From Myxococcota bacterium (lineage in GTDB: Bacteria > Myxococcota_A > UBA796 > JAJRTE01), in assembly GCA_024278455.1 (NCBI GenBank), contig JAJRTE010000266.1:1-42118 (forward strand): a stretch of 42,118 nucleotides of DNA, read 5' to 3'. The notes beneath the pieces were generated by a model that worked only from the letters and a program-made list of their open reading frames with translations, ran no database searches and was not told the DNA's origin. The position numbers and the translations under genes are program-made. The first letter of the stretch is position 1, and every line of letters begins with the position of its first letter. This document shows positions 1 through 9,064 of this stretch, one piece after another.

Positions 1-931
1 GCGTCCCGTACTTCCAGCGCTTGTCGTCCTTGAGCAGGTCGCCGCGCCAATCGCTGTCGTTGAAGGGCGGATTGGCGAGGACATAATCGGCCTTGAGGTC
101 GGGATGCAGGTCGCGATGGAAACTGTCGGCGTGTTCCTTGCCGAGATTGCCGTCGATCTGCCGGATGGCGAGGTTCATTTTTGCCAGCCGCCAGGTGGTA
201 TGGTTGGACTCCTGGCCAAAGATGCTGACATGCGCCTTTGCCTTGCCCCCATTGCCGTTGCCTGTCGTATGCGCCCTGACGAACTCGACGGACTGGACGA
301 ACATGCCGCCGGAACCGCAGCACGGGTCGTACACCCGGCCCTTGTAGGGCGCGAGCATTTCAACCAGCAGGCGGACGACGCAACGAGGCGTGTAGAACTG
401 GCCGCCTTTCTTACCCTCGGCGCTGGCGAACTGCGACAGGAAGTATTCATACACCCGGCCGAGGATATCCTTGGTGCGGTTTTCCTTGTCGCCCAGTCCG
501 ATGTTGCCGACAAGGTCGATGAGCTGGCCGAGACGCTGCTTGTCGAGGCGCGGATGCGCGTAGTCCTTGGGCAGCACGCCCTTGAGCGAGGGGTTGTCGC
601 GCTCAATGGCCAGCATGGCGTCGTCGACGACCTTGCCGATGGTGGGTTGCTTCGCGTTGGCCTTGAGGTGCGACCAGCGGGCTTCCCTGGGCACCCAGAA
701 GATATTGACGGCCCGGTACTCATCCGGGTCCTCCGGATCGGCTCCCTGGTCCTGCTCGGCTACCAGCTTGGCGTGCTGCTCCTCGAAGGCGTCTGAGATG
801 TACTTGAGGAAGATCAGGCCGAGTACGACGTGCTTGTACTCGGCGGCGTCCATGTTGGAGCGGAGCGCGTCGGCCGCCTGCCACAATTCCCGTTCGAAAC
901 CGAGATTGGCTCCGTTGTTGTTCCGGGCCAT
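1..931 (-). CDS. hsdM: Type I restriction-modification DNA methyltransferase subunit HsdM (3' end beyond window)
   Basis: N6-adenine methyltransferase subunit of a type I restriction-modification complex (HsdM2S or HsdR2M2S). The reading frame begins [17 protein letters not shown] and continues through the typical helical N-terminal domain ([16 protein letters not shown]). It then carries the SAM-binding motif DPCCGSGG at about residues 202-209 and the catalytic NPPF tetrad at residues 287-290, and runs off the left edge, so about 310 residues of roughly 500 are visible. The start at 931 is preceded by a strong ribosome binding site, AAGGAGAGG. hsdS and hsdR would lie to the left and are not visible. 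The gene contains no CTCGAG hexamer, although gaps of 1.0-1.4 kb also occur elsewhere. Identification is firm; whether the system is intact cannot be judged. Confidence 0.93.
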   Translation of the reverse strand, partial: MARNNNGANLGFERELWQAADALRSNMDAAEYKHVVLGLIFLKYISDAFEEQHAKLVAEQDQGADPEDPDEYRAVNIFWVPREARWSHLKANAKQPTIGKVVDDAMLAIERDNPSLKGVLPKDYAHPRLDKQRLGQLIDLVGNIGLGDKENRTKDILGRVYEYFLSQFASAEGKKGGQFYTPRCVVRLLVEMLAPYKGRVYDPCCGSGGMFVQSVEFVRAHTTGNGNGGKAKAHVSIFGQESNHTTWRLAKMNLAIRQIDGNLGKEHADSFHRDLHPDLKADYVLANPPFNDSDWRGDLLKDDKRWKYGT

Positions 932-1121
932 ATTAAACTATCCTCTCCTTGATCCATCATTACTCATGATCGCCATCAACCGGGCCTGTTCTCTTGCGCC
1001 TAACGCCACGGGTCACCGGCGGCTTCCTACCGTCCAGGTGTACCCGATTGTTCGACCCTGGTGGCCAGGCTGTCGAGGGGGAATGCCCGTCCTTCAGCCG
1101 GTCGTCGCTCGTGAGGACCTG

Positions 1122-2804
1122 CTACAGGACGATGACCTCCTTGTACGCCCCGAACACGCCCCGTAGCGTGTTTGAGATCTCGCCGAGCGTTGCGTGGGCC
1201 TCGACGGCGCACAGGATGTGAGGCAGCAGGTTGTCGGTCCCGCCGGCAGCGTCCTCGAGGCGAGCGAGCGCGTCGTGCACCTCGATCCGTGAACGGCCAC
1301 GGCGTATGGCGACGACTCGAGCCACCTGCTCTTCCTCGACGGCCGGGTCGATCTTGAGGATATCGCCGGCCGGGGCGTCGTCTTCCTGGAAAATGTTGAC
1401 CCCCACGATCTCGGTCTCACCGGACTCGACCCGTTGCTGGTGCCGGTATGCGGCTTCCTGGATCTCACGCTGGGGATACCCTTGCTCGATCGCGGCCACC
1501 ATGCCGCCCATGGTGTCGATCTTGTCCATGTAGCGTCGTGCTTCGGCTTCGATCTGGTCTGTGAGCGACTCGATGGCCCAACTGCCTCCTAGCGGGTCCA
1601 CGACGTCGGTGACGCCGGATTCGAACCCGATGACCTGCTGGGTTCGCAGCGCGAGGCGTGCGGATTGCTCGGTCGGCAACGCGAGCGCCTCATCCAGGCT
1701 GTTGGTGTGGAGGGATTGCGTGCCGCCGAGCACTGCAGCGAGAGCCTGCAAGGTCACCCTCACCACGTTGACCTGGGGCTGCTGGGCGGTCAGGGTCGAG
1801 CCGGCGGTCTGTGTGTGGAAGCGCAACATCTGGCTACGTGGATTGCGGGCATGAAACCTCTCCCGCATGATCCGCGCCCAGAGTCGGCGGGCCGCCCGGA
1901 ATTTCGCCACCTCCTCGAGCAGGTGGTTGTGGACGTTGAAGAAGAAGGAAAGCCTGGGGGCGAATGCGTCGACATCCAGCCCGGTCTCCAGGGCCGCCTC
2001 GACGTAGGCGATGCCGTCCGCCAGGGTGAAGGCGACCTCCTGCACCGCGGTGGCGCCCGCCTCGCGTATGTGGTAGCCGGAAATGGAGATCGTGTTCCAG
2101 CGCGGCACGTGGTCCTTGCAGTACGTGAAGATGTCCGTGATGAGCCGCATGCTCGGTCGGGGCGGATAGATGTAGGTGCCTCGAGCCATGTATTCCTTCA
2201 GGATATCGTTCTGGATGGTTCCCCTCAGGCGCTCGAGGGCCGCGCCGTGCCGGCGGGCGACGGCGAGGTACATGGCCAGCAGCGTGGCGGCCGTGGCGTT
2301 GATGGTCATGGAGGTGGAGACCCTCTCGAGGGGAATGTTGTTGAACAGGATGTCCATATCCTCGACGGTGTCGATGGCGACGCCTGTCCGGCCGACTTCT
2401 CCCATGGCCATGGGGTCGTCGGAATCGTAGCCCATCTGCGTGGGCAGGTCGAATGCGACGCTGAGTCCGGTCTGGCCCTGGTCGAGAAGGTATCGGTAGC
2501 GCTGGTTGGACTGTGCGGCGGTGCCGAACCCGGCATACTGGCGCATGGTCCACAATCGTCCCCTGTACATCGTGGGCTGGATGCCTCGAGTGTAGGGGAA
2601 TGCGCCTGGAAACCCATTCCGTTCCGGGTAGTCCCATTCCGGCGCGTCGAGGGGCGTGTACACTCGGCGCAGTTCCACGCCGGACGAAGATGCGAACGAG
2701 CGTTTCCGCTCCGGCCCCTTGTCCAACACCGGCTTCAAGGTGTCGGTCTCCCACACCTGCTTGGCTCGCGCAATCGTCTCCAGGTCCGATTGGCTCGATT
2801 TCAT
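1122..2804 (-). CDS. Methylmalonyl-CoA mutase large (catalytic) subunit, without B12-binding domain
   Basis: Catalytic TIM-barrel half of an adenosylcobalamin-dependent acyl-CoA mutase (succinyl-CoA/methylmalonyl-CoA interconversion), 560 residues. The residues that contact substrate in the Propionibacterium enzyme are all matched: Tyr90 in TMRQYAGFG, Gln198 in TIQNDILKE, Arg208 in MARGTY and His245 in [11 protein letters not shown]. Tyr plus Arg at these places fits a CoA thioester with a free carboxylate, not isobutyryl-CoA mutase, where I recall Phe/Gln. The C-terminal B12-binding domain is absent, as in enzymes split over two genes, and no small subunit is in the window. The ATG at 2804 was chosen because the longer open frame would overlap the biotin carrier gene, while this start follows its stop by 31 bases and has GAGGAAC upstream. 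Ethylmalonyl-CoA mutase is an alternative. Confidence 0.92.
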   Translation of the reverse strand: MKSSQSDLETIARAKQVWETDTLKPVLDKGPERKRSFASSSGVELRRVYTPLDAPEWDYPERNGFPGAFPYTRGIQPTMYRGRLWTMRQYAGFGTAAQSNQRYRYLLDQGQTGLSVAFDLPTQMGYDSDDPMAMGEVGRTGVAIDTVEDMDILFNNIPLERVSTSMTINATAATLLAMYLAVARRHGAALERLRGTIQNDILKEYMARGTYIYPPRPSMRLITDIFTYCKDHVPRWNTISISGYHIREAGATAVQEVAFTLADGIAYVEAALETGLDVDAFAPRLSFFFNVHNHLLEEVAKFRAARRLWARIMRERFHARNPRSQMLRFHTQTAGSTLTAQQPQVNVVRVTLQALAAVLGGTQSLHTNSLDEALALPTEQSARLALRTQQVIGFESGVTDVVDPLGGSWAIESLTDQIEAEARRYMDKIDTMGGMVAAIEQGYPQREIQEAAYRHQQRVESGETEIVGVNIFQEDDAPAGDILKIDPAVEEEQVARVVAIRRGRSRIEVHDALARLEDAAGGTDNLLPHILCAVEAHATLGEISNTLRGVFGAYKEVIVL

Positions 2805-2835
2805 GACCTGTTCCTCGTTGAAGAAAGCAGTGGCG

Positions 2836-3345
2836 TCAGTCCCGGGCCTCGATCTCCACCAGGGGAGCGTTTGCTTCCACCCTGGCTTCATCGACGACGT
2901 GAACCCGGGTCACGACGCCCGCCAAGGGTGCTTTGATTTCGTTCTGCATTTTCATCGCTTCGAGCACGATCATGCCGGTGCCGGCGTCCACCCGGTCCCC
3001 CTCGGATACGAGGACGCGCACAACCTTGCCGGGCATGGAACTCCTGAGCACGGTCTTGCCCCCACCGGAACCACCGGCCCGCCGCAAGGCCTTGCGACGA
3101 GGGTCGATCAGCGATACCGGGTAGCGGTAGCCGCCGAGTTCGACCTCGAGCCCGCCGGCGGGAGTTTCGGCCAGGTAGAGTTCCTGCTGGCGCCCGTCGA
3201 TGATGAGTGAGTAGGCGCCGCCCGGCAGCCTCTCCACCTGTCCTTCGTATGCCCTTCCGTCCAGTTCGACCCGCCAGGTCTGCCCCGGCAAGGGCTCGAA
3301 CCCTATCTCGTGCGTCTTGCCCTGTATCACTGCTTCCAGCGTCAT
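2836..3345 (-). CDS. Biotin/lipoyl carrier protein of an acyl-CoA carboxylase
   Basis: Separate biotin carboxyl carrier protein, 169 residues. The C-terminal 70 residues form a biotinyl domain with the attachment motif EAMKMQNE; the modified lysine is about residue 132. The N-terminal half resembles the linker region found before the biotinyl domain of propionyl- and methylcrotonyl-CoA carboxylase alpha chains, so this looks like the detached C-terminal part of such a chain. The ATG at 3345 has GGAG at a suitable distance; an ATG 15 bases upstream lacks one. It lies 66 bases after the biotin carboxylase gene and 31 bases before the mutase gene, so the three are probably one transcript. No carboxyltransferase subunit is present in the window. 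Confidence 0.9.
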   Translation of the reverse strand: MTLEAVIQGKTHEIGFEPLPGQTWRVELDGRAYEGQVERLPGGAYSLIIDGRQQELYLAETPAGGLEVELGGYRYPVSLIDPRRKALRRAGGSGGGKTVLRSSMPGKVVRVLVSEGDRVDAGTGMIVLEAMKMQNEIKAPLAGVVTRVHVVDEARVEANAPLVEIEARD

Positions 3346-3411
3346 GATTGCTCCGTGCATCGAGGGGGCTGTACGTTCGCCATGTGTCCCGGCGCGGGGC
3401 CGGGGGTGGTA

Positions 3412-4932
3412 TCAGCTTCGCCGAGTGGCCATCATCCTCCCGATGGTAAGCCAGGAGGAGCCGTGGCCGTCCCGTGACGCGCCGTTTGCGCCCGCGAAAA
3501 GCGCCTTACGCCGGGATTCGTCTTCCCTGGCCGCGATGGCAGCGGCGACAAACGCCAGTTGCTCATTCAGCGGCGGAGACTCCATCGCACCGTTGCCGAA
3601 CTCGCTGGCAATGAAGTCCGTGGTATACCGGCCGGAACGGAAGGTGGCATTGTGCATCACCTGCCGGTGGAAGGGAATGATGGTGCGAATCGGCCGGATG
3701 ACGTATTCCCCGAGCGCTCGAGCGGTCCGGGCGATGGCTTCGTCTCGAGTCCGTCCCCAGACGATGAGTTTCGAGATGAGCGAGTCATAGTAGATGGGGA
3801 CCTGCCATCCCGGGTAGGCACCACCGTCCACCCGGACCCACGGCCCCCCGGGCTCACGCATCTCCTCGATCGGTCCCGGGAACGGTACGAAGCCGGCGTA
3901 GGGATCTTCGGCGTAGATACGGCACTCGATGGCAGCACCGGTGGCCGTGATGTCACCCTGCTCGAACGGCAACGGCTTGCCGGCCGCCACTTCGATCTGG
4001 GCCCTCACCAGGTCGATGCCGGTGACCATCTCCGTGATGGGATGTTCGACCTGGAGGCGCGCATTGACCTCGAGGAAGTAGAAGTTCTGGTCCTTGTCGA
4101 CCAGGAACTCCACGGTACCAGCGCCGACGTAGCCGACGGCCTTCGCGGCTCGTATGGCAACCTCGGTCATGCGGCTGCGGACTTCCGGCCGCAGTATCGG
4201 ACAGGGCGTCTCCTCGATGACCTTCTGGTGCCTGCGTTGCACCGAGCAATCCCGTTCGAAGAGGTGCACATAGTTGCCGTGGCTGTCGCCCAGCACCTGT
4301 ACCTCAACGTGACGCGGCTGTTCGACGAACTTCTCGATGTAGACGGCGTCGTCCCCGAAAGCGCTGGCGGATTCGGAGCGTGCATCGCGGAGGGCGGCCT
4401 CGAGTTCCTGGTCCGAGTAGACGAGGCGGATACCCTTTCCGCCGCCGCCCGCGGAGGCTTTCAGCATGATGGGGTAGCCCACATCGGCGGCTACCCGCCT
4501 GGCGTCCTCGGGATCACGTACTGGCTCGAGCGTCCCGGGTACGACCGGAACACCTGCGGACTCCATGATGCGGCGAGCCATGAGCTTGGAGCCGAGGGCC
4601 GCGATGGCATCGGGGGGCGGACCGATGAACACGATCCCGGCGTCGTGGCACGCGCGGGCGAAGTCGGCGTTCTCCGAAAGGAAACCATAGCCCGGGTGTA
4701 TCGCTTCCGCCCCGCAGGCCCTTGCCGCGTCGATCACGCGGTCGATCCTGAGGTAGCTTTCGGCCGACAGGGCTGGGCCGATGTGCAACGCCTCGTCGGC
4801 GGCGCGCACGTGAAGGGAGCGCCTGTCGGCGTCCGAATAGATCGCAACGGGGGAGATGCCCAGCTCGCGGCACCCTCGAACGACCCTCAGCGCGATTTCC
4901 CCCCGGTTGGCGACCAGGATTTTCTTGAACAT
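3412..4932 (-). CDS. accC: Biotin carboxylase subunit of acyl-CoA carboxylase
   Basis: ATP-dependent carboxylation of the biotin carried by the neighbouring carrier protein, 506 residues. Visible in order are the N-terminal preATP-grasp fold (KKILVANRGEIALRVVR), the glycine-rich ATP-grasp loop (KASAGGGGKGIR), the metal-binding segment FLEVNARLQVEHPITE and the catalytic arginine segment ECRIYAEDP. The commonly conserved Asn-Thr-Arg of the metal site reads Asn-Ala-Arg. The start at 4932 has GGAG seven bases upstream. Next to a methylmalonyl-CoA mutase it could serve propionyl-CoA carboxylase; next to a methylglutaconyl-CoA hydratase and HMG-CoA lyase it could equally serve 3-methylcrotonyl-CoA carboxylase. 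The sequence does not decide between these, and housekeeping acetyl-CoA carboxylase is less likely from context. Confidence 0.92.
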   Translation of the reverse strand: MFKKILVANRGEIALRVVRGCRELGISPVAIYSDADRRSLHVRAADEALHIGPALSAESYLRIDRVIDAARACGAEAIHPGYGFLSENADFARACHDAGIVFIGPPPDAIAALGSKLMARRIMESAGVPVVPGTLEPVRDPEDARRVAADVGYPIMLKASAGGGGKGIRLVYSDQELEAALRDARSESASAFGDDAVYIEKFVEQPRHVEVQVLGDSHGNYVHLFERDCSVQRRHQKVIEETPCPILRPEVRSRMTEVAIRAAKAVGYVGAGTVEFLVDKDQNFYFLEVNARLQVEHPITEMVTGIDLVRAQIEVAAGKPLPFEQGDITATGAAIECRIYAEDPYAGFVPFPGPIEEMREPGGPWVRVDGGAYPGWQVPIYYDSLISKLIVWGRTRDEAIARTARALGEYVIRPIRTIIPFHRQVMHNATFRSGRYTTDFIASEFGNGAMESPPLNEQLAFVAAAIAAREDESRRKALFAGANGASRDGHGSSWLTIGRMMATRRS

Positions 4933-5008
4933 GTATGCACTCCGTCCGTGTCGATCGAGAAAAAGAAGGGTAGGAGAACTGTATGAGCAAAAAAAGGAAA
5001 AGTCGCAA

Positions 5009-5860
5009 CTAGTTTAGGTCGTTGACGGCCAACTGGAGGACGGTTCGTCCGATCACGAGGGTGTCACCGCTCTGTAGCTTGCAGAAGATGACCTTGGTTC
5101 CGTTGACATAGCACCCGTTGGTGCTGCCCAGATCGCGCAAGAACATCTGGTCCCTGCCGAATATCTGAATGACCAGGTGTTTCCTCGAGATATCCGGGTC
5201 CTTGATGATGATGTCGGTCCCATACCGGCCCACGACGACGTGGCCGCTTTGCAGCGTGATCACCCTACCCTTCTCCGGTCCCCCCACCACCTCGAGCTGC
5301 ACCTCGGAGTAGGGGGGCAACCGGGGACTCGCACCGGCGAAATCGAACAACCGGGTGCCTCGATCGTCCTCGAAGCCCGTGAATTCGTCCTCCACGAGCG
5401 CGCCGAGTCCAGCAAAGCCGGGTACGTGGTCGTACAGCCCCAGGGGAATGCGCCCGTCGCCGGATTCCTCCGCGCCATCATCAGTCTTCTCGGCCACCGG
5501 GCTGCCGGTGCGCGCGAACTCGAACGCCAGAAGGGTACGTCCAATGCCGATCTGGTCCCCGGGACGCAGCTTCTGCTCGCGAATCACCTGGCCGTTGACA
5601 TAGGTGCCGTTCGTGCTTCCCAGGTCTCGAACGAAAAAGCTGTCGCCGCCCTTCGCGATTTCGCAGTGCGTGCTGGACACCTCCGGGTCGGGAATGGTCA
5701 GGTCTCCGCGCCGCCGGCCAAGCACGACGCGATCACCGATGAGCGGGTACTTCTGCCCGACGTGCTTGCCCTTCACCACGGTGAGGTGAGGGAAGATCTC
5801 CAGTTGCACAATTGTCGCTTGGGGCTCTCTCGCCACGACCCGATCCTCTCGCACCGTCAT
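5009..5860 (-). CDS. Protein with two forkhead-associated (FHA) domains
   Basis: Phosphothreonine-peptide binding protein, 283 residues, no membrane segment or catalytic domain. FHA1 lies at about residues 30-115 (VVLGRRRGD ... VSSTHCEI ... DLGSTNGTYVNG) and FHA2 at about 190-280 (VVVGRYGTD ... ISRKHLVI ... DLGSTNGCYVNG). Both keep the Gly-Arg, Ser-x-x-His and Asn-Gly residues needed for binding. The 75-residue linker is acidic. The ATG at 5860 lies two bases after the stop of the upstream crotonase gene, so translation is probably coupled; a GTG at 5866 is an alternative start. It sits inside a CoA-ester catabolism operon, which suggests phosphorylation-dependent control or scaffolding of these enzymes. 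That role is inference. Confidence 0.9.
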   Translation of the reverse strand: MTVREDRVVAREPQATIVQLEIFPHLTVVKGKHVGQKYPLIGDRVVLGRRRGDLTIPDPEVSSTHCEIAKGGDSFFVRDLGSTNGTYVNGQVIREQKLRPGDQIGIGRTLLAFEFARTGSPVAEKTDDGAEESGDGRIPLGLYDHVPGFAGLGALVEDEFTGFEDDRGTRLFDFAGASPRLPPYSEVQLEVVGGPEKGRVITLQSGHVVVGRYGTDIIIKDPDISRKHLVIQIFGRDQMFLRDLGSTNGCYVNGTKVIFCKLQSGDTLVIGRTVLQLAVNDLN

Positions 5861-5862
5861 GC

Positions 5863-6639
5863 TCACTTGCCCAGGAAGTGCGGTTTCCGTTTCTCCTGAA
5901 AGGCCTTCAACGCTTCCCGCCGGTCCTCGGTGGGCAGCAGGACCTCGTAGGCCTTGCTCTCGATGTCGAGCCCGGTGTTCAGGTCCACATCATACCCCTT
6001 GTCGATGGCGAACTTGGCCTGGGTCAGGGCCAACGGCCCGGCCAGGCACATCTCCTCGGCCAACTCGAGGCACGTCGCCATCAGGCGTGCCGGCGGCGAT
6101 ACCCGCTCGCACAGCCCAATCTGCAGCGCTTCCTGGGCCGGAACCTTCCGCCCGGTGAAGATCATCTCCTTCGCCCTTCCCTTGCCCACCAGCCGGGACA
6201 GCCGTTGCGTGCCCCCCGCCCCGGGAATGATCGCGAGCCGCGTCTCCGTCAAACCCATCGCCGCCGTCTCCGACATGACCCGGATGTCGCACGTCAGGGC
6301 AAGCTCGCACCCGCCCCCCAACGCCAGGCCGTTCACCGCTGCGATCGTGGGACGATCGAGCGTCTCCAGGCGGGAGAAAGCATACCGAATGCGCCGCAGG
6401 AAATCTCGAGTCTGCGCCCCGGTCATGAACTTGCGTTCCTTCAGGTCGGCTCCTGCACAGAAAGCCCGGTCTCCCGCTCCGGTCATGATCACGACACGGA
6501 TGGAGGGATCGGATGCGACCGCATCGAGGGTCTCGAGCAGGGACTGCAGCAGATTCATCGATACGGCGTTCATCCGTTCGGGCCGGTTGAGCGTGACTAC
6601 CAGTACCTGTCCTTCGCGCGTGGTCATCAGATCTGACAC
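5863..6639 (-). CDS. Enoyl-CoA hydratase/isomerase family, methylglutaconyl-CoA hydratase-like
   Basis: Crotonase-fold hydratase of 258 residues. The oxyanion-hole and active-site segments are intact (AFCAGADLKE; LALGGGCELAL with Glu112; GLTETRLAIIPGAGGTQRL with Glu132), matching the two catalytic glutamates of rat enoyl-CoA hydratase. The C-terminal stretch (DVDLNTGLDIE ... AFQEKRKPHFLGK) resembles AUH-type 3-methylglutaconyl-CoA hydratases of leucine breakdown, a reading supported by the HMG-CoA lyase gene 15 bases upstream. Start is GTG at 6639, preceded by AGGAGG eight bases away; an ATG lies four codons further in. The stop precedes the FHA gene start by two bases. A general short-chain enoyl-CoA hydratase cannot be excluded. 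Confidence 0.88.
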   Translation of the reverse strand: MSDLMTTREGQVLVVTLNRPERMNAVSMNLLQSLLETLDAVASDPSIRVVIMTGAGDRAFCAGADLKERKFMTGAQTRDFLRRIRYAFSRLETLDRPTIAAVNGLALGGGCELALTCDIRVMSETAAMGLTETRLAIIPGAGGTQRLSRLVGKGRAKEMIFTGRKVPAQEALQIGLCERVSPPARLMATCLELAEEMCLAGPLALTQAKFAIDKGYDVDLNTGLDIESKAYEVLLPTEDRREALKAFQEKRKPHFLGK

Positions 6640-6654
6640 CGGTGGTTCCTCCTG

Positions 6655-7599
6655 TCAGGCACCCTGCCGGGATCTGGCGCCCTCTCCGATTCGGCGGCGC
6701 CCCAGGAACCAGGAGTGGTACCTGCCCGGCAGGTCATGGTTGAGCAACTCCCTGAGAAACAGTCCACAGGCCGCCGCACGCTCGAGGGAGACACCTGTTT
6801 CGATACCACTGGCATGCAAAAGGTTCAACATGTCCTCGGTCGCCAGGTTGCCCGACGCCCCCGGTGCGTAAGGACAGCCACCGACGCCGCTCAACGAGGC
6901 ATCGAACACCCTGATACCTGCCTGAAGACCCGCGAGCACGTTCGCCAGCGCAATGCCTCGAGTATCATGAAAATGCAGAGCGAATCGATCGGGCGGGGCG
7001 ACTCGAGAAACCCGCTCGACCATGTCGACTACCTGGCGCGGATGGGCCACACCGATGGTATCCCCGAGCGAGACTTGCCACGCTCCCGCCTCGAGCAGTC
7101 CGTGCGACAATTCCACGACACGGCCGGGGTCCACGGGGCCGTCATAAGGACATCCGAAAACGGTGGACAGGTAGGCCCGGACGAGAAGGCCGGCAGCTCG
7201 AGCCTCGCGCAGGATGCCACGCAGTTCGGTCAACGATTCGGCAACAGACCGGTTGACGTTGCTGCGATTGTGGCCCTCGCTCGAGGACATGAACACGGAG
7301 ACGCACTCCGCGCCGGCCGCCAGGGCATCCGAGAACCCGCGGCGGTTGGGGACGAGCACCCAGTAGCGCGTGCCGGGGCGCCTCTCGATGCCGGCCAGCA
7401 CTTCCGCGGTGCCGGCCATCTGCGGTATCCACCGCGGACTCACGAACGAGCCTATCTCGATGTTCGTGAACCCTGCCGCGGAGAGATGATCGATCAACGC
7501 CACCCGTTGCTGGACGGACAGAAGCACCCGTTCGTTCTGCAGGCCATCCCGCGGGGCGACTTCGAACACCGTGGCCGTGTCTGGCAGTTCCAGGACCAT
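6655..7599 (-). CDS. Hydroxymethylglutaryl-CoA lyase
   Basis: Cleaves 3-hydroxy-3-methylglutaryl-CoA to acetyl-CoA and acetoacetate, the last step of leucine degradation. The 314-residue DRE-TIM barrel shows EVAPRDGLQNE at residues 13-23, GSFVSPRWIPQM at 50-61, the metal ligands in HFHDTRG at about 209-215 and the lyase signature GVGGCPYAPGASGN with catalytic Cys242. The signature separates it from homocitrate or isopropylmalate synthases. The ATG at 7599 follows GAGGGG closely. It leads the catabolic gene run that continues with the crotonase, FHA, biotin carboxylase, biotin carrier and mutase genes. A long inverted repeat sits directly upstream. Confidence 0.92.
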   Translation of the reverse strand: MVLELPDTATVFEVAPRDGLQNERVLLSVQQRVALIDHLSAAGFTNIEIGSFVSPRWIPQMAGTAEVLAGIERRPGTRYWVLVPNRRGFSDALAAGAECVSVFMSSSEGHNRSNVNRSVAESLTELRGILREARAAGLLVRAYLSTVFGCPYDGPVDPGRVVELSHGLLEAGAWQVSLGDTIGVAHPRQVVDMVERVSRVAPPDRFALHFHDTRGIALANVLAGLQAGIRVFDASLSGVGGCPYAPGASGNLATEDMLNLLHASGIETGVSLERAAACGLFLRELLNHDLPGRYHSWFLGRRRIGEGARSRQGA

Positions 7600-7611
7600 T
7601 TCCCCTCATCC

Positions 7612-7666
7612 AGGCATCGAGACGGCCGTGCATTCCGTCCGGCCCCCTACCCCCCTCTCGATGCCT
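7612..7666 (-). promoter_or_regulatory. Inverted repeat in the leader of the HMG-CoA lyase gene
   Basis: A perfect 11-base inverted repeat, AGGCATCGAGA at 7612-7622 and TCTCGATGCCT at 7656-7666, encloses 33 bases that can form an inner GGC-rich stem. On the minus strand it ends about ten bases before the GAGGGG ribosome binding site of the lyase gene. It could be an mRNA leader hairpin, an operator for a dimeric regulator, or a terminator-like element after dctM; there is no T tract. The inverted repeat is seen directly, its function is not known. Confidence 0.45.
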
Positions 7667-7777
7667 AGCGTAGCAGGTTCCCCCGGTGTAGTGAAGAGAA
7701 TAGACACCATCGCCGCGGTGCTCTTCGGGTGCACCTGGACAGCTCGACACGGCCCGAGAACCTGCGGGCAACGCATG

Positions 7778-9064
7778 TCACGGCGGCAACGTCAGGCCCT
7801 CGAGTTCCGCCGTGGGCCAGGTAGAAAGCTGTGGGATGAACGTGATGATCAGGACGCCGAGGAGGAGAAGCAGAACGAAGGGAAGCACGGACTTCATGAC
7901 CTCGAGGAGTGGCCGCTTGAACGTCAGCGAGGCGACGAACAGGTTGAGTCCGACAGGAGGGGTCGAATACCCCACCTCCAGGTTGGCCAGAAAGATGATC
8001 CCCAGGTGCACCGGGTGGATACCATGGCTCATCGCCAGTGGTGTCAGGAGCGGAACGGCGAGAATCAGGGCCGAAAAAACATCGAGCATGCAGCCCATGG
8101 CGAGCAGGAGCAGGTTCAGGGCGAGCAGGAATCCGACCCTGGACGAAATGACGCCGGCCGACCAGTGCACCAGCCGTTCAGGGATCCCCTGGTCGACGAG
8201 AACGTTGTTCAGGCCCAGGGCGACGGCAAGCACCACAACGATGGCTCCGACCAGCATCATCGTCTCGACCGCCAGGTCGCCCACGGCTTTCCGGAGCGGC
8301 ACGTCCCCGTACACCACGGTTTCCACGACGAGCACGTAGAGCGCCGTGATACACGCGATCTCCGCGATGGTGATGATCCCGGTGTAGGCCCCGCCCAGCA
8401 CGAGGAACGGGAGGGGGATTTCGTACCGCGTCGCCCAGGTCGCGGCCGCCAACCGGCTCCACGAGAAGGGGGTGCGCGTCCCGGCTCGCATCCCGCGCAG
8501 GACGCAATAGGTGCCGAGCACGCCGAGCATGACGGCACTGGGAAGCAACCCCGCCTTGAATAGCACGTCGATGGGCGTGGATGTCAAGGTTCCGTAGAAG
8601 ATGATAACGATGCTGGGCGGCAGCAAGACACCAAGGCTCCCCGCCGAACTGATCATGCCCAGGCTGAATCGATCCGGGTATCCCGCCTTGCGGAGCACGC
8701 CGTACAACATTCCTCCCACGGCAAGGATCGACATCCCGGACGCGCCGGTAAGCGCGGTGAACGTCTCGAACACCGTCAGGGTGACGATGGCTGCCGCGCC
8801 GGGAATCCAGCCCACGAGAGCCTTGGCCAGATCGACGAATCGCCCAGGCATGCCGCTTCGAGCCATCACCACGCCGGCGAACGCGAACATCGATATGGCC
8901 ACGAGCCCCGGAGAACGGGCAATCCGATAGACTTCGATCGCGACGACCTGGGGGTCCATTCCAATGGCCCGGAGCAACAAGAGCGTCAGCGCGCCGATGC
9001 AGATGAACAGTGGAGTACCCAGGACGAACAGTGCCAGGAAAACGGCGCCGGCAACCAGGCTCAT
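7778..9064 (-). CDS. dctM: TRAP transporter large permease subunit DctM
   Basis: Large membrane subunit of a tripartite ATP-independent periplasmic transporter, driving Na+/H+-coupled uptake of a substrate delivered by the DctP protein. 428 residues with about a dozen hydrophobic helices and the family segments GASGMSILAVGGMLYG, GVLLPPSI and STPPVGLNLFVA. The ATG at 9064 overlaps the dctQ stop by four bases (ATGA). A longer open frame upstream lies inside dctQ and is not part of this protein. With the correct start the length matches the family (about 425-430). Confidence 0.92.
   Translation of the reverse strand: MSLVAGAVFLALFVLGTPLFICIGALTLLLLRAIGMDPQVVAIEVYRIARSPGLVAISMFAFAGVVMARSGMPGRFVDLAKALVGWIPGAAAIVTLTVFETFTALTGASGMSILAVGGMLYGVLRKAGYPDRFSLGMISSAGSLGVLLPPSIVIIFYGTLTSTPIDVLFKAGLLPSAVMLGVLGTYCVLRGMRAGTRTPFSWSRLAAATWATRYEIPLPFLVLGGAYTGIITIAEIACITALYVLVVETVVYGDVPLRKAVGDLAVETMMLVGAIVVVLAVALGLNNVLVDQGIPERLVHWSAGVISSRVGFLLALNLLLLAMGCMLDVFSALILAVPLLTPLAMSHGIHPVHLGIIFLANLEVGYSTPPVGLNLFVASLTFKRPLLEVMKSVLPFVLLLLLGVLIITFIPQLSTWPTAELEGLTLPP

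Noticed and set aside
1..931. HsdM as the methyltransferase behind the CTCGAG excess
   Set aside because: Type I enzymes recognise asymmetric bipartite sites set by HsdS, not a 6-base palindrome.
932..1121. Cobalamin riboswitch or B12-binding subunit near the mutase
   Set aside because: Neither a B12-domain motif (DxHxxG) nor a B12-box-like sequence is seen in this 190-base gap or next to the mutase operon.
2805..2891. Longer N terminus for the mutase
   Set aside because: It would overlap the biotin carrier gene; the ATG at 2804 fits spacing and ribosome binding site.
1665..2936. Long plus-strand frame opposite the mutase
   Set aside because: Shadow of a high-GC gene; the minus-strand protein has full family conservation.
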